A stretch of DNA of 5,886 nucleotides from an uncultured Dehalococcoidia bacterium (lineage in GTDB: Bacteria > Chloroflexota > Dehalococcoidia > Tepidiformales > Tepidiformaceae): positions 1 to 5,886 of the forward strand of contig CALMIW010000589.1 in the NCBI GenBank assembly GCA_937864275.1, read 5' to 3'. The notes beneath the pieces were generated by a model. The model was not told the origin of the DNA and ran no database searches. It saw only the letters and a list, made by a program, of their open reading frames with translations. Positions 1 through 5,407 of this stretch are shown in pieces; the stretch's first letter is position 1; each line of letters begins with the position of its first letter. The translations under genes were made by a program, and so were the position numbers.

Positions 1-530
1 ACTTCCGGCTCGAAGCCGATGGTCCGCGAGACGATGTTCCGCTGCGGGTGCGTCCGAAGCGCGCTTTCCGGGAGCAGGCCGGCGCGGACGTGTTCGGCCA
101 CCAGCGAATGGTCGTCGCTCACCTGGCGGAGGGTGCCAGCAGAGAGCATATAGAGCCGGCTGTCGCCGACGTTGAGCCACGAGACATCCCGGCCACGGAC
201 GAGCGCGACCACGAGGGAGGTGGCGGCGCCCGCCGAGCCCCGTTCCGGGCCTTCGCGATGGATCGCGCCGTTCGCGCTCGCGGCCGCTGCGCGGAGCGCC
301 GGTTCGGGCTCGTCGGCGGCAAGGGCCGTCTCCAGGGCTTCGGAAAAGACCTCCAGGGCGCGCGCACTCGCCCAGTCGCCGCTGGCGTGGCCACCGAGTC
401 CGTCGGCCACGCAGAGGAGCGTGCGGTCGCCGAACTCGCGCACGAGAAGGGCGTCTTCGTTGCCGTAGCGGAGCTGGCCGACATCCGTCGCGCCGGCGGT
501 GGAAAGGCGAACCGAGCTTCGTTTGGCCAT
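1..530 (-). CDS. PP2C-family Ser/Thr protein phosphatase, N-terminal part (runs off the left edge)
   Basis: Metal-dependent protein phosphatase (PPM/PP2C family), which would remove phosphate from Ser/Thr residues, typically opposing Ser/Thr kinases in the cytoplasm. The gene starts at ATG 530 and stays open to base 1, so 176 residues are visible and the C-terminus is missing. Family motifs appear in order: TDVGQLRYGNEDA (residues 15-27, with the Asn-Glu-Asp signature), VADGLGGHASGD (41-52, with the metal-binding Asp43-Gly44), GAATSLVVALV (101-111), NVGDSRLY (120-127), SDDHSLV (138-144) and the R-N-I-x-S-R-x-I-G segment (164-172). The last metal-binding Asp motif must lie outside. The protein begins directly with the catalytic domain. 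GGAGG (534-538) precedes the ATG by only 3 bases, a tight spacing, but there is no other Met before the catalytic motifs. It is divergent from the TetR gene. Family assignment is secure; the phosphoprotein target is unknown. Confidence 0.93.
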   Translation of the reverse strand, partial: MAKRSSVRLSTAGATDVGQLRYGNEDALLVREFGDRTLLCVADGLGGHASGDWASARALEVFSEALETALAADEPEPALRAAAASANGAIHREGPERGSAGAATSLVVALVRGRDVSWLNVGDSRLYMLSAGTLRQVSDDHSLVAEHVRAGLLPESALRTHPQRNIVSRTIGFEPE

Positions 531-569
531 CGGCCTCCAAGGGTATCCCGAACCCCGCCAGCGCGGGAC

Positions 570-599
570 TTGCAGACCTTCGGACGAACGGTCTATATT
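570..599 (+). promoter_or_regulatory. Putative sigma-70-type promoter of the TetR gene
   Basis: TTGCAG (570-575) and TATATT (594-599) match the -35 and -10 consensus well and are separated by 18 bases. TATATT is one of very few A/T-rich hexamers in a G+C-rich region. The expected transcription start falls at about 606, which is also the only reasonable start codon of the regulator, so the message may be leaderless. This is a pattern match only. Confidence 0.55.
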
Positions 600-636
600 T
601 CGGACGTGCGTACAGGAAATACCCCGACCGTCCGAA
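574..636. promoter_or_regulatory. Candidate operator region with three TTCGGACG boxes
   Basis: TTCGGACG occurs at 579-586 and again at 599-606, exactly 20 bases apart, and its reverse complement CGTCCGAA occurs at 629-636. The second and third boxes extend to a 9-base perfect inverted repeat (598-606 and 629-637). An imperfect palindrome with perfect arms AGACC (574-578) and GGTCT (590-594) lies between the -35 and -10 hexamers. TetR-family proteins usually bind palindromes in their own promoter, so autorepression, possibly with control of the divergent phosphatase gene, is a reasonable inference. Which of the overlapping repeats is the true site cannot be told from one copy of the region. 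Confidence 0.4.
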
Positions 637-1232
637 AACCGCCTACGTTCATCGAAGCCGCCCGCCGGGCGCAGATCATCGATGCCGCGACGCAGACGAT
701 CGCGGAGTACGGCTTCGTGAACGCGTCGCTCGCGCTCATCGCGAAGCGGGCGGGCATCAGCAAGAGCGTGATCGGCTACTACTTCGCGACCAAGGACGAA
801 CTCGTCCGCGCCGTGGTCGACAGCTTCTACCTCGCGGGCCACCTCCAGATGATGGAGAAGCTCGGCAAGGCAACCTCGGCGACGGAACTGCTGACGCTCT
901 ACATCCGCGAGAACCTGGCCTACATCGCGGAGCACCGGGCCGAGACGCGCGCCATGGGCGACATCGTGGCCAACTTCCGGCAGCCGGACGGCCAGCCGGT
1001 GTTCAAGATCGAAGACACCGAACCGCTCATCGAGGGGACGGCCAAGCTGTTCGAATGGGGCCAGGCGACGGGTGAGTTCCGCCGGTTCGACACCCGCATC
1101 ATGGCCGTGACGCTTCGCGCCGCGGTGGACGCGTTTAGCCACCAACTCGGCGCCTACCCGGACCTCGACATCGAGCAGTACACGCGCGAGATGACGGAGC
1201 TTTTCGTGCAGGCAGCGCGAACGACATCGTGA
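606..1232 (+). CDS. TetR/AcrR-family transcriptional regulator
   Basis: A 208-residue ligand-responsive DNA-binding repressor of the TetR family, normally a cytoplasmic dimer. The N-terminal helix-turn-helix domain spans about residues 20-66: RRAQIIDAATQTIAEYGF, then IAKRAGISKSVIGYYFATKDEL, which carries the family's Gly-Ile-Ser turn and the Y-Y-F-x-x-K-D-E-L end. The rest is the variable ligand-binding and dimerisation domain, so the inducer cannot be read. The frame is open upstream to base 48, but that part runs antisense to the phosphatase gene and has no TetR similarity. GTG 606 is the best start, because the promoter -10 box ends only 6 bases before it and no internal ATG precedes the HTH. 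No Shine-Dalgarno sequence is seen, which suggests a leaderless message. The SDR gene follows 51 bases downstream and is the likely regulated partner. Confidence 0.92.
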   Translation: MRTGNTPTVRKPPTFIEAARRAQIIDAATQTIAEYGFVNASLALIAKRAGISKSVIGYYFATKDELVRAVVDSFYLAGHLQMMEKLGKATSATELLTLYIRENLAYIAEHRAETRAMGDIVANFRQPDGQPVFKIEDTEPLIEGTAKLFEWGQATGEFRRFDTRIMAVTLRAAVDAFSHQLGAYPDLDIEQYTREMTELFVQAARTTS

Positions 1233-1236
1233 CGTC

Positions 1237-1252
1237 GGCCGCCGGAGCGGCC
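1237..1252 (+). other. Small hairpin in the TetR-SDR spacer
   Basis: GGCCGC (1237-1242) and GCGGCC (1247-1252) form a perfect 6-base stem closing a CGGA loop, 5 bases after the regulator's stop codon. No T-run follows, so it is not a standard terminator. It could reduce read-through or protect an mRNA end between the two genes, or be chance in G+C-rich DNA. Confidence 0.25.
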
Positions 1253-1283
1253 TCGGACCACACCAACCCGGAGGTAGAACCCC

Positions 1284-2105
1284 ATGGCAGGACAACTGGA
1301 AGGCAAAGTCGCCGTCATCACCGGCGCGGCCAGCGGCATCGGCGCCGCCACCGCGCGGCTCTTCGTGGCGGAGGGCGCGAGGGTCGTGCTCGCCGACATC
1401 CAGGACGAGCGCGGCGCGGCCATGGCCGAGGAACTCGGCCCCGCGGCGAGCTTCGCGCACTGCGACGTGACGAGCGAGCAGGAAATCGCCGCGGCGGTTG
1501 GCCATGCGGTCGAGAAGTTCGGCAGGCTGGACGTGATGTTCAACAACGCCGGACGGGGCCACATGGAGGGTCTCATCGAGGACATGACGCCGCAGTTGTA
1601 CCGCGAGGTGACCGACCTCCTCCTCGGCGGCGTGGTCTTCGGGATGAAGCACGCCGTCCCGGTGATGAAGCGGCAGGGCTCGGGGAGCATCATCAACACG
1701 GCGAGCATCGCGGGCCTCGGCGTGGGCTACGGCGGGACCATGTACTCGGCCTCGAAGGCAGCGGTCATCCACCTCACCCGTGTCATCGCGAACGAAGTCG
1801 GCGAGTCCAACGTCCGGGTGAACGCTATCGCGCCGGGGGCCATCCCGACCGCGATCTTCGGGCGAGTCGGGGGAATGACGCAGGAGGCCGCCGAATCGAT
1901 CATCCCGATGCTGCAAGCCGGTTTCGCCAAAGCCCAGCCGATCCCCCGCTCCGGCGACGCGAACGACATCGCGAACACGGCGCTCTGGCTGGCGAGCGAC
2001 GCTTCGAGCTTCGTCACGGGCGTCTGCATCCCGGTCGAAGGCGGGCTGACCACCGGCAAGCTGTTCTCGCAGCGGATGGCCGAGATGCAAGCGGGAAGCA
2101 GGTAG
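1284..2105 (+). CDS. Short-chain dehydrogenase/reductase (SDR), classical type
   Basis: A 273-residue NAD(P)-dependent oxidoreductase of the classical SDR family, expected to interconvert an alcohol and a ketone in the cytoplasm. The cofactor loop TGAASGIG is at residues 13-20. Asp38 at the end of the second strand favours NAD(H) over NADP(H) by the family rule. CDV (60-62) contacts adenine and NNAG is at 87-90. The catalytic Ser141, Tyr154 and Lys158 are present (YSASK, 154-158). The Asn of the usual Asn-Ser-Tyr-Lys tetrad, expected in a D-V-N-L-x-G context, is replaced by Leu113 in DLLLGGVVFGMKHA. The PGAIPTAI segment after strand 6 and VEGG near the end are typical. ATG 1284 has the clear ribosome site GGAGG (1271-1275). 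The gene follows the TetR gene and converges with the ThuA-like gene, 12 bases apart. The substrate is unknown. Confidence 0.94.
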   Translation: MAGQLEGKVAVITGAASGIGAATARLFVAEGARVVLADIQDERGAAMAEELGPAASFAHCDVTSEQEIAAAVGHAVEKFGRLDVMFNNAGRGHMEGLIEDMTPQLYREVTDLLLGGVVFGMKHAVPVMKRQGSGSIINTASIAGLGVGYGGTMYSASKAAVIHLTRVIANEVGESNVRVNAIAPGAIPTAIFGRVGGMTQEAAESIIPMLQAGFAKAQPIPRSGDANDIANTALWLASDASSFVTGVCIPVEGGLTTGKLFSQRMAEMQAGSR

Positions 2106-2117
2106 GGAGGCCGACCC

Positions 2118-2936
2118 TTATCCCATGCCCCAGACCATGCTGTTGCGCAGGAGCTGCGTGTACGCCTGTGTCTCCCAGGTGGTGCGGACGATCGGCGGCG
2201 TCTTGCCTTCGGGGTCGACGCTGGTGTCCACGAAGGGCTGGCTGTTGGTGGAGGGGGTGTGGCAGTGGCCCAGGGCGATATAGGTGACGCCCCCTTCGCC
2301 GACGTCCCGGGTATAGCCCATGACGCGGGTCTTGCCGTCGGCGAGGAGGGCGGTGTCCTTCTCGTACTGGAATCCGAAGCCGCGCGGGGAGTTGTCCGGG
2401 CCGAGCTCGGCGGTGAGGAGGACGCGGGCGTTGGGGTCGCTGCATTCGACCATGTACGGCTCGTCGACCGTCTCGAACGTCTCGGGGAGGCCATCGGTCA
2501 GGCGGTCGTTCGAACTGTGGACCTTCACCTGGAACTTGCGGACGGGCGGATGGTTCAGGAAGAAGCCGCCGAGCGTCTCGTGGTGTTCGAGGCGAGCCAT
2601 CGCGCGGCGGCGGTCGGTGGCACTGTCGATGCGCACGGCGCGTCCGCCAGTCGTCCCGTGGAGGCCCAGCCAGTGGCCTCCGCCGTTGATCCAGGCGCGG
2701 ATTGCGCGGTCCTGGTCTGGCCCGGGGTACGGCCCGGCGACATAGGTGATGAGCAGGCGGCTGATCGGGAGCCACCGTTCGACATCGATGAAGTCGTTGG
2801 CGGTGGAAGCCTGGATCCCCTGTTCGTCGAGCAATTGGAGGAGGCGCAACCGCGCGTAGTCGTGGTCGTGGCCGGCCGGCTGGCCAGGCGGGAAGCCGCC
2901 ACAAATCACATGGGCTCGGGCTGGAAACTGGGACAC
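2118..2936 (-). CDS. ThuA-like domain protein (class I glutamine amidotransferase-like fold)
   Basis: A 272-residue protein resembling the ThuA family, first linked to trehalose utilisation in rhizobia and structurally related to class I glutamine amidotransferases. Family features are GGGHWLGLHGTTGG (residues 85-98), HHETLGGFFLNHPP (118-131), DEPYM (158-162) and GGVTYIALGHCHTP (215-228), near where family members have a G-x-V-x-Y-x-x-x-G-H stretch. No nucleophilic elbow Cys is obvious, as is usual for ThuA proteins. No signal peptide or membrane segment is seen. The start is GTG 2936, because GAGGAGG (2943-2949) lies 6 bases upstream. The frame opens further, to 2960, but that start would leave the ribosome site inside the gene. 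It diverges from the VOC-EthD pair and converges with the SDR gene. The substrate is unknown; a role with a sugar or hydroxy acid is only suggested by the family. Confidence 0.85.
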   Translation of the reverse strand: MSQFPARAHVICGGFPPGQPAGHDHDYARLRLLQLLDEQGIQASTANDFIDVERWLPISRLLITYVAGPYPGPDQDRAIRAWINGGGHWLGLHGTTGGRAVRIDSATDRRRAMARLEHHETLGGFFLNHPPVRKFQVKVHSSNDRLTDGLPETFETVDEPYMVECSDPNARVLLTAELGPDNSPRGFGFQYEKDTALLADGKTRVMGYTRDVGEGGVTYIALGHCHTPSTNSQPFVDTSVDPEGKTPPIVRTTWETQAYTQLLRNSMVWGMG

Positions 2937-2961
2937 GGGAAACCTCCTCGGTGGCAGCACG

Positions 2962-2990
2962 AATCTATCCGGTTCGCGGCGGCTTGGGAA
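2962..2990 (-). promoter_or_regulatory. Putative promoter of the ThuA-like gene
   Basis: Read on the minus strand, TTCCCA (2990-2985) and TAGATT (2967-2962) each match the -35 and -10 consensus at four of six positions and are 17 bases apart. Transcription would start near 2955, giving a short leader that contains the GAGGAGG ribosome site. The gap is shared with the divergent VOC gene, for which I found no convincing promoter on the plus strand. Confidence 0.35.
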
Positions 2991-3050
2991 CCCGGTCGAC
3001 GCGAGCGCCGCGCTTGTCTACGCTTCGGCCCACACGCTGGAGGCACCGCC

Positions 3051-3503
3051 ATGATTCGCCGTATCGACCACATCGGGCTCGTTTCGCCGTCCTGGGAGGA
3101 AGCCCGGGCGATCCTGTTGGAGAAGCTCGGATTCCCCATCGCCGATTGGAAGGGCGCCGGCGAAACCGGTTCCTACTTCAAGCCCGAACGCACGATGAAC
3201 TACTTCCTGCAGGTGGGAGAAGGCGACACCGTGATCGAGATCATCGTGCCGCAGGACACCACCAGCGGCGCCGCCAAGTTCCTCGCCAAGCGCGGACCGG
3301 GCCTGCACCACATCGGCTATGCCGTCGACGACGTGGAGGAAGAGGCGGAACGTCTGAGCGCCCAGGGCCTGCGGCGCGTCGACCTGGGGCCGAAGGCCGG
3401 TGCTGCCTTCTTCTACCCCCAGGACATCCACGGCGTGCTCACCGAGTTCGTGCCCTACCGGACGCCGGGCGTGCGGGTACACACGCCGGCACGCCAGGCG
3501 TAG
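3051..3503 (+). CDS. VOC-family (glyoxalase / methylmalonyl-CoA epimerase-like) protein
   Basis: A 150-residue vicinal-oxygen-chelate protein with the two expected beta-alpha-beta-beta-beta modules. Module one opens with RIDHIGLV (residues 4-11) and ends with TVIEIIVP (60-67). Module two opens with GLHHIGYAVDDVEEEAERL (84-102) and ends with FYPQDIHGVLTEFV (121-134). The probable metal ligands His7, Glu63, His87 and Glu132 are all in place, so it is likely an active metalloenzyme. The GLHHIGYAVDD segment resembles methylmalonyl-CoA epimerase, but similar sequences occur in lactoylglutathione lyase-like and dioxygenase-like members, so the reaction is not settled. ATG 3051 follows GGAGG (3039-3043) by 7 bases. 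The EthD-like gene begins 34 bases after the stop on the same strand, so the two are probably co-transcribed. Confidence 0.9.
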   Translation: MIRRIDHIGLVSPSWEEARAILLEKLGFPIADWKGAGETGSYFKPERTMNYFLQVGEGDTVIEIIVPQDTTSGAAKFLAKRGPGLHHIGYAVDDVEEEAERLSAQGLRRVDLGPKAGAAFFYPQDIHGVLTEFVPYRTPGVRVHTPARQA

Positions 3504-3537
3504 AGGGCCGATGCCCGGATCCCGGGAGGAAGCAGCC

Positions 3538-3909
3538 ATGATCAAACTCACCTACTGCCTGCGCCGGAAACCAGGGATGACCTGGGAGGAGTTCTCGAAC
3601 TACTGGCGGGACGTGCACGCCCCGCTGGTGCGCGAACGGGCCCCGGTGCTCGGCATCAAGCGGTACGTCCAGGTCCGGACGCAACAGAACCCCGAGCTTC
3701 ACGCGCGTCTGCAGGCACGGAATGATGGCTCGCCCGTCCCCTTCGATGGCATCGCCGAGCTCTGGTATGACCCTGCCGAACGCGGGGCCGGAGGCGAAGC
3801 GGCGCGCGCCGCCGCTCGAGAACTGCTCGAGGACGAGCGCAACTTCATCGACCTGGCGAACTCCCCGATCTGGTACGGCGAAGAGTGGGAAGTGGTTGGG
3901 CCGAAGTAG
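3538..3909 (+). CDS. EthD-like domain protein
   Basis: A 123-residue protein of the EthD family, small dimeric alpha-beta barrel (ferredoxin-like) proteins. EthD itself is required for degradation of ethyl tert-butyl ether, though its exact role is unclear. Relatives are often found beside oxygenases, dehydrogenases and polyketide cyclases. The N-terminal strand IKLTYCLRRKPGM is followed by the characteristic FSNYWRDVHAPLV (residues 19-31) with the conserved Trp and His. A further strand, PFDGIAELWYD, comes in mid-protein and a long helix with DERNFIDL lies near the end. ATG 3538 is preferred because GGGAGGA (3524-3530) lies 7 bases upstream. An in-frame ATG at 3511 would include the ribosome site. 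It follows the VOC gene and probably acts in the same pathway. The substrate is unknown. Confidence 0.87.
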   Translation: MIKLTYCLRRKPGMTWEEFSNYWRDVHAPLVRERAPVLGIKRYVQVRTQQNPELHARLQARNDGSPVPFDGIAELWYDPAERGAGGEAARAAARELLEDERNFIDLANSPIWYGEEWEVVGPK

Positions 3910-3920
3910 CACGCCTGCCA

Positions 3921-3938
3921 CCGTGCCTCACGGCACGG
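3921..3938. terminator. Possible hairpin terminator between convergent genes
   Basis: CCGTGCC (3921-3927) and GGCACGG (3932-3938) form a perfect 7-base stem with a 4-base loop, in the 18-base gap between the EthD stop (3909) and the stop of the small exported protein (3928-3930). The loop contains the TGA of the minus-strand gene. The position suits a shared bidirectional terminator, but neither side has a T-run, so it would have to be an atypical one. Confidence 0.4.
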
Positions 3939-4179
3939 GCTTATCGACCGTCATTTCCGTCGGGTTGAAGTAGAACTCGACTTCGGACTGCCCGATGTTG
4001 CCGGAGAGACCGCCGACAAAGAGCCGCGAACTGGTCGACACCCGGACCGGGGCCCAGAGGAAGTCCGGGTGGTCGTCAGCCGTCCCGGCGTGCGCTTCCG
4101 CCGGCTGGGCGAGAACGCCGGCGCCAACCGCCAGGCCGAACGATGCGGCAACTGCCCAAATCCTGATCCTCGCGTTCAT
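3928..4179 (-). CDS. Small exported protein of unknown function
   Basis: An 83-residue protein that I do not recognise. Residues 1-31 look like a Sec signal peptide: positively charged MNARIR, a hydrophobic stretch from about Trp8 to Ala24, and possible signal peptidase sites at AEA (27-29) or AHA (29-31). The mature part would be about 52-54 residues, contains no Cys, and includes DHPDFLWAPVRVSTSSRLFVGG and EVEFYFNP, which alternate like beta strands. A small secreted beta-rich protein is therefore likely. ATG 4179 is chosen because GAGGAGG (4195-4189 on the minus strand) lies 9 bases upstream. The frame extends to a TTG at 4203, but that would put the ribosome site inside the gene. It converges on the EthD gene and lies 78 bases downstream of the F420-type reductase on the same strand. 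Its function is unknown. Confidence 0.75.
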   Translation of the reverse strand: MNARIRIWAVAASFGLAVGAGVLAQPAEAHAGTADDHPDFLWAPVRVSTSSRLFVGGLSGNIGQSEVEFYFNPTEMTVDKPVP

Positions 4180-4186
4180 GGTCCTG

Positions 4187-4214
4187 ACCCTCCTCAGAGT
4201 CAACTTCTGAGGGT
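4187..4214 (-). promoter_or_regulatory. Possible hairpin covering the ribosome binding site of the small exported protein
   Basis: In the minus-strand message, CCTCAGA (4212-4206) can pair with TCTGAGG (4198-4192) around a 7-base loop, which takes up part of the GAGGAGG ribosome site. A second pairing, ACCCTC (4214-4209) with GAGGGT (4192-4187), would cover the rest of the site. Either fold would hinder ribosome entry at ATG 4179. This is seen in the sequence; a regulatory role is inference. Confidence 0.35.
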
Positions 4215-4257
4215 GAGACAGCGGGGCGGGCGAACCCTTACGACGCGCGCGAAATCC

Positions 4258-4707
4258 TTACTTCGAGTCCTCGATCCGGAACATCGGCGTCCTGGCGCAG
4301 ACGCGGGCGACCTCGGCCTCGCTCGGGTTCGGCCCCGCGATGCCGAAGTGAGTCTTCGTCACGCCGGCCCATCGCTCCAGGTAGGCAAGGAGCACCGGCG
4401 GCTTCTCCGCATCGCTGAGCTCGTGGGCGACGCGGATGCGGCGCTTCTTCCGGCCAAGCCTGAGTTGCGCCTCGCCGGCAGCGCGGAGGTTACGGGTCCA
4501 GTGTGTGGCTCCACGGGGCGACACCAGGTACTCGGCCCCTTCGAACGCCAGGGGGTTGACCGGCGTCGACATCTCTTTGCCCGACTTCCTGCCGCGGACC
4601 GTCAGCAATTGGCCGCCCTGGGGGCTGAGCCCGAGCCGGATGACGACCCCGATAGATGCGTTCATCACGCGGGTTGCCAGGTTGGGTTTCTTGTACTCGG
4701 CGGCCAT
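4258..4707 (-). CDS. Nitroreductase/quinone reductase family protein, deazaflavin (F420)-dependent type
   Basis: A 149-residue protein resembling the Ddn family of split-barrel F420H2-dependent reductases, which reduce quinones or nitro compounds in actinobacteria and Chloroflexota. Key features are LLTVRGRKSGKEMSTPVNPL (residues 34-53), with the family's GRKSG cofactor phosphate-binding loop and the Thr-Pro after it, and YLVSPRGATHWTRNLRAAG (60-78), matching the usual W-x-x-N-L-R-A pattern. Length is normal for the family. The N-terminal 30 residues are helical and moderately hydrophobic (VMNASIGVVIRLGL), as in membrane-associated Ddn, but not a clear membrane segment. ATG 4707 has AAGGAG 8 bases upstream. 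Use of F420 rather than FMN is inferred from the family. It reads in the same direction as the small exported protein downstream, though the 78-base gap makes co-transcription uncertain. The substrate is unknown. Confidence 0.85.
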   Translation of the reverse strand: MAAEYKKPNLATRVMNASIGVVIRLGLSPQGGQLLTVRGRKSGKEMSTPVNPLAFEGAEYLVSPRGATHWTRNLRAAGEAQLRLGRKKRRIRVAHELSDAEKPPVLLAYLERWAGVTKTHFGIAGPNPSEAEVARVCARTPMFRIEDSK

Positions 4708-4789
4708 CGTGAACGCTCCTTCAGTGAAGCAACGACGATAGCACGGCGGCCGGTTAACGCGCCGCTGGCAGTTATGTCCGCGCCGCCGC

Positions 4790-5356
4790 CTACTCGCTTG
4801 GCGGCGGTGGCGCGAGGCCCGCGTCAGGATAGGGCGGCAGCGTCGGAGGCGTTGCGATCGGCCATGGGTTGGGGTTCACCGTCGGCGTCGCGGGCGGGAC
4901 AGGCGTCGACGGGGCAGGCGTCGGCGACGCCGGCTCCTCGGATGGCGGCGCTGCCGGGACGGGGGTTGTGGTGGATGCTCCGGGCGTTGCCGCGGGTCCC
5001 GTGGTTGCCGCCTGCGGAGGTTCGGTGGCAGCGGGCCGCGGGCCGGAGCTCGCGCCGCCGGAGTTCCCCGTGCTGCCGCTGGAACTCGAACCACCCGGGC
5101 GAGGCAATGCCGCGACCTGGGCCAGCGTCAGCTTGCGCGGCGTGGGCGTTGCCGAAGGGCTGGGCGAGGCCGCAGCTGAAGCTGAGGGCGGCGGTGTCGC
5201 GGTCTTTGTCTTACCGGACCTGGCGACTTCCGCGCTGGAGGCGGCGTCCGGCGATTCAGGTGTTGCGGGCCGTGCCGCGTTCCCCCCGGAACTCGTATAG
5301 GCGAGCACGCCCGCGCCCACGACGCAGCCGACAAGCACCATGACGCCCTTGTTCAT
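4790..5356 (-). CDS. Membrane-anchored or exported Pro/Ser/Thr-rich low-complexity protein
   Basis: A 188-residue protein of unknown function. Residues 5-20 (VMVLVGCVVGAGVLAY) form one hydrophobic segment after a short MNKG, so the protein is probably anchored in the membrane with the rest outside. LVGC (8-11) resembles a lipobox, but the signal would be only 10 residues long, so a lipoprotein is doubtful. The rest is low complexity: Ala/Ser/Pro/Thr to about 73, a Ser/Gly stretch at 88-105, then Pro/Thr/Ala to the PPPPSE end. The one ordered-looking piece is RKLTLAQVAALPR (74-86), a likely short helix. ATG 5356 has only a weak ribosome site (GGTGG, 7 bases upstream). It lies 51 bases after the histidine kinase on the same strand and may share its transcript. 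The gene is supported by its membrane segment and by its position among same-strand genes, but not by homology. Confidence 0.68.
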   Translation of the reverse strand: MNKGVMVLVGCVVGAGVLAYTSSGGNAARPATPESPDAASSAEVARSGKTKTATPPPSASAAASPSPSATPTPRKLTLAQVAALPRPGGSSSSGSTGNSGGASSGPRPAATEPPQAATTGPAATPGASTTTPVPAAPPSEEPASPTPAPSTPVPPATPTVNPNPWPIATPPTLPPYPDAGLAPPPPSE

Positions 5357-5407
5357 CGAGCTACCACCGCCCTGAGGATCGGCTCGGCCGCACCGCCGCG
5401 CGGGCGG

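Noticed and set aside
48..605. Long plus-strand extension of the TetR frame upstream of 606
   Set aside because: It runs antisense to the well-supported PP2C gene, has no recognisable domain, and is open because of G+C-rich codon use.
1727..2904. Minus-strand frames of 255 and 296 codons over the SDR and ThuA-like genes
   Set aside because: Their compositions are extreme (Arg/Pro/Ser-rich), they show no motifs, and they overlap genes with clear families in other frames.
3014..3042. TTGTCT as a -35 box for the VOC gene
   Set aside because: No -10-like sequence lies at a suitable distance; the expected position is the GGAGG ribosome site.
2259..3050. Plus-strand open frame joined to the VOC gene (would give a 414-residue protein)
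   Set aside because: The first part is antisense to the ThuA-like gene, and the real VOC start at 3051 has its own ribosome site.
4746..4765. GCGGC/GCCGC hairpin around GTTAAC between the Pro-rich protein and the F420-type reductase
   Set aside because: There are only five paired bases with a 10-base loop and no T-run, which is too weak to call a terminator.
4869..5300. Plus-strand Gly/Val/Ala-rich frame opposite the Pro-rich protein
   Set aside because: It looks like a glycine-rich protein, but it is the complement of Pro/Thr/Ala codons. The minus-strand frame has a start with a membrane segment and fits the strand of its neighbours.
4069..5343. 424-codon plus-strand open frame
   Set aside because: It runs antisense to three genes that have signal peptide, family motif or membrane-segment support. 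Its translation is Arg/Ala/Pro-rich, typical of a shadow frame.
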